Shown: in pieces, positions 6,934 through 9,874 of the stretch
Layout of the letters: each line of letters opens with the position of its first letter
How positions within the stretch are numbered: the first letter of the stretch is position 1
Source of the DNA: a bacterium
GTDB lineage: Bacteria; SM23-31; JAUVVT01
DNA length: 9,874 nucleotides
Direction of reading: 5' to 3'
NCBI GenBank assembly: GCA_030616165.1
Contig: JAUWXV010000136.1
Coordinates: 1-9,874 of the forward strand
Notes under the pieces: generated by a model
The model's input: only the letters and a program-made list of their open reading frames with translations
Told to the model about the DNA's origin: nothing
Databases searched by the model: none
Position numbers and translations under genes: made by a program

Positions 6934-8199
6934 ATGAATGATAAAATAGTTGCGGTAAGTATATTTATTATTGTTTATTTATATATTATTGTTAGTAAAA
7001 AGTCGAAGTCTTTGGCGATTTGGAGCGGAATATGCGTTCTTGTTTTGTTGAGGATACTTGATTTAGGGAGTGTTATTAATTTCGTTAACTGGAATGTTCT
7101 TGGCATATTCGCTGGGACTCTCATTCTGGCAGAATTTTTTATATATTCGAAGGTTCCAGTTTTGATTGCCAATTTTCTTATAAATCATTCCAAAACTGTA
7201 GGAGGAGCATTTGTATGGATATGTGTAATGACAAGTTTTTTATCTGCGTTTATAGAAAATGTGGCAACAGTTCTGATAATCGCTCCTATAGCGTTGGTAT
7301 GTTCAAAGAAACTTAATGTTTCACCCGTTCCGTTTATTATTGGGATTGCGGTATCGTCAAATTTGCAGGGGACTGCGACCCTAATAGGTGATCCACCGAG
7401 TATGATACTGGCGAGCAGTGAGAACATGAATTTTAATGACTTTTTCTGGTATCATGGAAAACCAGGTATATTTTTTGCCGTTCAAATTGGAGCAATTTTT
7501 TCATTTCTGGTATTATATTTATTTTTTAGGAGGTATAAACAGCCATCGGTTAAAATGGAGCACGAAAGGGTAATAAGCTGGATTCCCTGTTGTTTAACTT
7601 TAGCACTGATTTTTGTTCTGGCTTTATCACCGGTTTTTAATATAGATTTTAAATGGTTTGGGTTGATTTGTATGATTTTTGGAGTTATGGGATTAATGTG
7701 GGGAATTTTTAAAGATTATAAAGTATCGTGGGATGTTATTAAAAGATACGACTGGGATACAACATTTTTTCTTGCTGGTATTTTTGTGATGATTGGTCTT
7801 TTAAAATATATTAATGCTATCGATGATTTAAAGAATTTTCTTATTATGATTACTGGTGAATCTATTTTTACCAGTTATACACTAATAGTCTGGATGTCAG
7901 TATTATTTTCGGCATTTATTTGTAATATTCCATATATTACCGCGATGATAAGCGTTGCACACGATATGGGTGAGGCATTGGGAGGTGTTCCTTATCTTTT
8001 GGTGTTTGGGCTGCTTATTGGCTCGTGTTTGGGAGGTAATATTACCCCTATCGGGGCTTCCGCTAATATTGTTTCAGTTGGTATCCTCCGAAAAAAGGGG
8101 TATAAAATAAGTTTTTTAGAGTTTGCGAAAATCGGACTCCCATTTACTATTGCAGCAACCTTTCCTGCTTATGTTTTCATTTGGTTTGTGTGGAGATAG
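6934..8199 (+). CDS. ArsB/NhaD-type ion permease (ion transporter superfamily)
   Basis: This 421-residue, very hydrophobic protein has roughly 10-12 membrane segments. It shows the internal two-fold repeat of the ArsB/NhaD group. Half one has NWNVLGIFAGTLILAEFF (52-69), then ENVATVLIIAPIAL (about 108-121), then SSNLQGTATLIGDPPSM (141-157). Half two has YDWDTTFFLAGIFVMIGLL (272-290), then NIPYITAM (331-338), then GSCLGGNITPIGASANIV (363-380). The Asn/Gly-rich re-entrant segments form the ion or substrate site in this superfamily, which includes arsenite exporters, Na+/H+ antiporters and the OCA2 P protein. The substrate cannot be read from the sequence, and no arsA, arsC or arsR gene lies beside it, so arsenite is not favoured over Na+ or an organic anion. 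ATG 6934 is followed by the first membrane segment (residues 3-20); a second ATG at 6938 is in another frame and closes at once. Confidence 0.88.
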   Translation: MNDKIVAVSIFIIVYLYIIVSKKSKSLAIWSGICVLVLLRILDLGSVINFVNWNVLGIFAGTLILAEFFIYSKVPVLIANFLINHSKTVGGAFVWICVMTSFLSAFIENVATVLIIAPIALVCSKKLNVSPVPFIIGIAVSSNLQGTATLIGDPPSMILASSENMNFNDFFWYHGKPGIFFAVQIGAIFSFLVLYLFFRRYKQPSVKMEHERVISWIPCCLTLALIFVLALSPVFNIDFKWFGLICMIFGVMGLMWGIFKDYKVSWDVIKRYDWDTTFFLAGIFVMIGLLKYINAIDDLKNFLIMITGESIFTSYTLIVWMSVLFSAFICNIPYITAMISVAHDMGEALGGVPYLLVFGLLIGSCLGGNITPIGASANIVSVGILRKKGYKISFLEFAKIGLPFTIAATFPAYVFIWFVWR

Positions 8200-8263
8200 G
8201 ATTTTAATTCCTTTTGAAAAAATTAAGAATTTAAAATTTACTGAGTTTTATTTTTAAATAAGA

Positions 8264-8269
8264 TATATT
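8264..8269 (+). promoter_or_regulatory. Possible -10 element of the subtilase gene
   Basis: TATATT lies 11 nt before ATG 8281, the same distance as the -10-like hexamers of the 2030 and 6014 genes. The sequence is common in such AT-rich DNA and no -35 box is evident. Confidence 0.18.
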
Positions 8270-8280
8270 TAAACTATTAT

Positions 8281-9874
8281 ATGAAAAGATTCATTATTTT
8301 TTTCTTTTTTGTTTATTTAGTTTTTCATATAGAAGTTTATTCAGATTATCCCGAGAAAAAAAGAGAAAAATGCTGGATATTTTTTGATAATAAGGAAGAA
8401 GTCTCTTTAAAAAAGTTAAACGAAAATTTTAACGAACTAGAGAGTTTATTATCGAAAAGGGCAATAAAAAGAAGAAAAAAGGTAAGAGTGGATAATAGAA
8501 TTATCGATGAAACAGATTTACTGGTAAAGGTGAAATATGTTAATTACTTATCATCGATGGATATAAGAATTGTAAACATTTCAAAATGGCTTAATGGTGT
8601 CAGTGCCTATTTAGATAATGAAGAAAAAGAGAAGGTAAAGAACCTTCCTTTTGTGAGAGAAGTTAAACCCGTTTTAAGGTATATAAGGAAGCCAGTTCCC
8701 TCTGAAAGGATTGAACTTTTTGAGACGCGGGCAAAATATGACCATAATTATGATTATGGTTTTTCGTTTACACAGAACAATATAATTAATGTTCCGGCAG
8801 TGCACGACCTGGGAATAGTTGGGAGAAATATTCTTATCGGTATGCTTGATACCGGGTTTAATCGTAACCATGAGTCTCTTGAGGATGTAAAAGTCTTATG
8901 TGAGTGGGATTTTGTCAATCAGGATGATTATACTGGAAACGAAATGGATGACCCTCCTGGTCAGGAGAATCATGGAACTCAGACATTGGCAACCATTGGA
9001 GGCTTTTACGAAGGGAAATTAATAGGACCGGCATTTGGTTCTACTTTTGCACTGGCTAAGACGGAAATCAAAAATACCGAATCTGTCGTTGAAGAAGATA
9101 ACTGGGTAAAAGGAATCGAGTGGTTTGATAGTATTGGAGTTGATATTGTAAGCAGTTCATTAGGATATGCATATGGTTTCGAGGAAGGAGATGATTACAC
9201 ATTTTCAGACCTTGACGGAAAGACAGCAATCACCACTATTGCAGCGGAGATGGCTGTAAAGAAAGGAATGGTAGTGATTAATTCAGTCGGAAATGAAAGG
9301 CTTACTCAATGGGAACACATTATCACTCCCTCAGATGGGGAAAATGTTATTGCTGTTGGTGCTGTTAGTGCAGACTCTCAGATAGCGTATTTCAGTTCAC
9401 CAGGACCAACTGCCGATGGAAGAATAAAACCCGATGTGGTTGCAATGGGACAAAGTATTGTTGTGCCAGAATTTGACTTTGGAAATAATATTATATACGA
9501 TGGATACATGTATAGAGATGGGACATCTTTTTCCTGTCCAATTACTTCCGGTGCTGCAGCATTGGTTCTTTCTGCTCATCCTGACCTTACACCAGCCCAG
9601 GTGAGAGAGGCTTTTATCAAAACGGCAGATAGAGCCAATAACCCTGATAATGATTATGGATACGGGCTCATCGACGCATATAAAGCGGTGTTATACTTTG
9701 GAACGGTTTTCAGCGATGAATTCGATATTAAATCTCTGGAAGGTAAATATCGAATTGCAACAAGCATAGTTTCACCAAATGGAATACCTGGAAATACTGT
9801 CTTTCTTCATTATAAATATTCTCACAGTGATGGAGAATTTGAAAATGTAATAATGGAAAAGGGGATAAATTCAC
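8281..9874 (+). CDS. Secreted S8-family subtilisin-like serine protease, C-terminus beyond window
   Basis: An open frame from ATG 8281 continues past the right edge, giving 531 visible residues. A signal peptide (MKRFIIFFFFVYLVFHIEVYS) predicts export. Residues 30-140 form the N-terminal region seen in some bacterial S8 proteins: CWIFFDNK, LLSKRAIKRRKK, then ISKWLNGVSAYL and LPFVREVKPV. This part probably acts as a propeptide or chaperone domain. The catalytic domain spans about 165-470 with all key residues: Asp190 (GMLDTGF), His231 (ENHGTQT), the oxyanion Asn338 (NSVGNE) and Ser416 (GTSFSCP). PDLTPAQVREAFIKTADRA and DNDYGYGLIDAYKAV close the domain. After residue 475 a beta-rich extension begins, cut by the window. 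Whether it ends in a secretion or sorting domain is not visible. No Shine-Dalgarno sequence; the gap to the permease gene is 81 bp. Confidence 0.93.
   Translation, partial: MKRFIIFFFFVYLVFHIEVYSDYPEKKREKCWIFFDNKEEVSLKKLNENFNELESLLSKRAIKRRKKVRVDNRIIDETDLLVKVKYVNYLSSMDIRIVNISKWLNGVSAYLDNEEKEKVKNLPFVREVKPVLRYIRKPVPSERIELFETRAKYDHNYDYGFSFTQNNIINVPAVHDLGIVGRNILIGMLDTGFNRNHESLEDVKVLCEWDFVNQDDYTGNEMDDPPGQENHGTQTLATIGGFYEGKLIGPAFGSTFALAKTEIKNTESVVEEDNWVKGIEWFDSIGVDIVSSSLGYAYGFEEGDDYTFSDLDGKTAITTIAAEMAVKKGMVVINSVGNERLTQWEHIITPSDGENVIAVGAVSADSQIAYFSSPGPTADGRIKPDVVAMGQSIVVPEFDFGNNIIYDGYMYRDGTSFSCPITSGAAALVLSAHPDLTPAQVREAFIKTADRANNPDNDYGYGLIDAYKAVLYFGTVFSDEFDIKSLEGKYRIATSIVSPNGIPGNTVFLHYKYSHSDGEFENVIMEKGINS

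Noticed and set aside
1-9874. CRISPR array, prophage, integrase site, transposon, toxin-antitoxin or defence cassette
   Set aside because: I saw no regularly spaced repeats, no recombinase or transposase motifs and no paired small ORFs. The tRNA shows no duplicated 3' end that would mark an attachment site.

Overview
This AT-rich window (long A/T runs between genes) looks like ordinary chromosome from a bacterium with a Gram-negative-type envelope. The clues are a heptosyltransferase-like protein, two predicted lipoproteins, a BepA-like M48 protease with TPRs, and a secreted subtilase. The subtilase's N-terminal region (WIFF, SKRAIKRR, SKWLNGVSAYL) resembles proteins I associate with Bacteroidota-related (FCB-type) and uncultured lineages. 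No gene start has a convincing Shine-Dalgarno sequence, which is also typical of that group. The lineage is an inference; no rRNA or marker gene is present.

Layout: 1-391 (minus) is the N-terminal part of a glycosyltransferase-9-like protein that runs off the left edge. At 460-532 (minus) lies tRNA-Thr(CGU) with several unusual bases. At 747-2030 (minus) is a lipoprotein with the HExxPGHH zinc motif of DUF885-type peptidases. A 393-bp AT-rich divergent intergenic region precedes two plus-strand genes: an unrecognised 618-residue protein (2425-4281) and, 67 bp later, an M48 metallopeptidase with a TPR tail (4349-5773). A hairpin with a T-run (5901-5944) probably ends that unit. Then come a YycJ/WalJ-type metallo-beta-lactamase-fold protein (6014-6775), an ArsB/NhaD-type ion permease (6934-8199), and a signal-peptide-bearing S8 subtilase cut by the right edge (8281 onward).

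How the genes fit together: three unrelated peptidases (DUF885-like, M48, S8) are all predicted to be exported, so the window is weighted toward envelope maintenance and extracellular proteolysis. However, intergenic gaps and opposite strands argue against one operon. I see no transposase, integrase, CRISPR array, toxin-antitoxin pair or defence system. The least explained item is the 618-residue protein: two strand-rich, cysteine-containing segments separated by a long helical and coiled-coil insert. That is only loosely reminiscent of FapA/DUF342 architecture.
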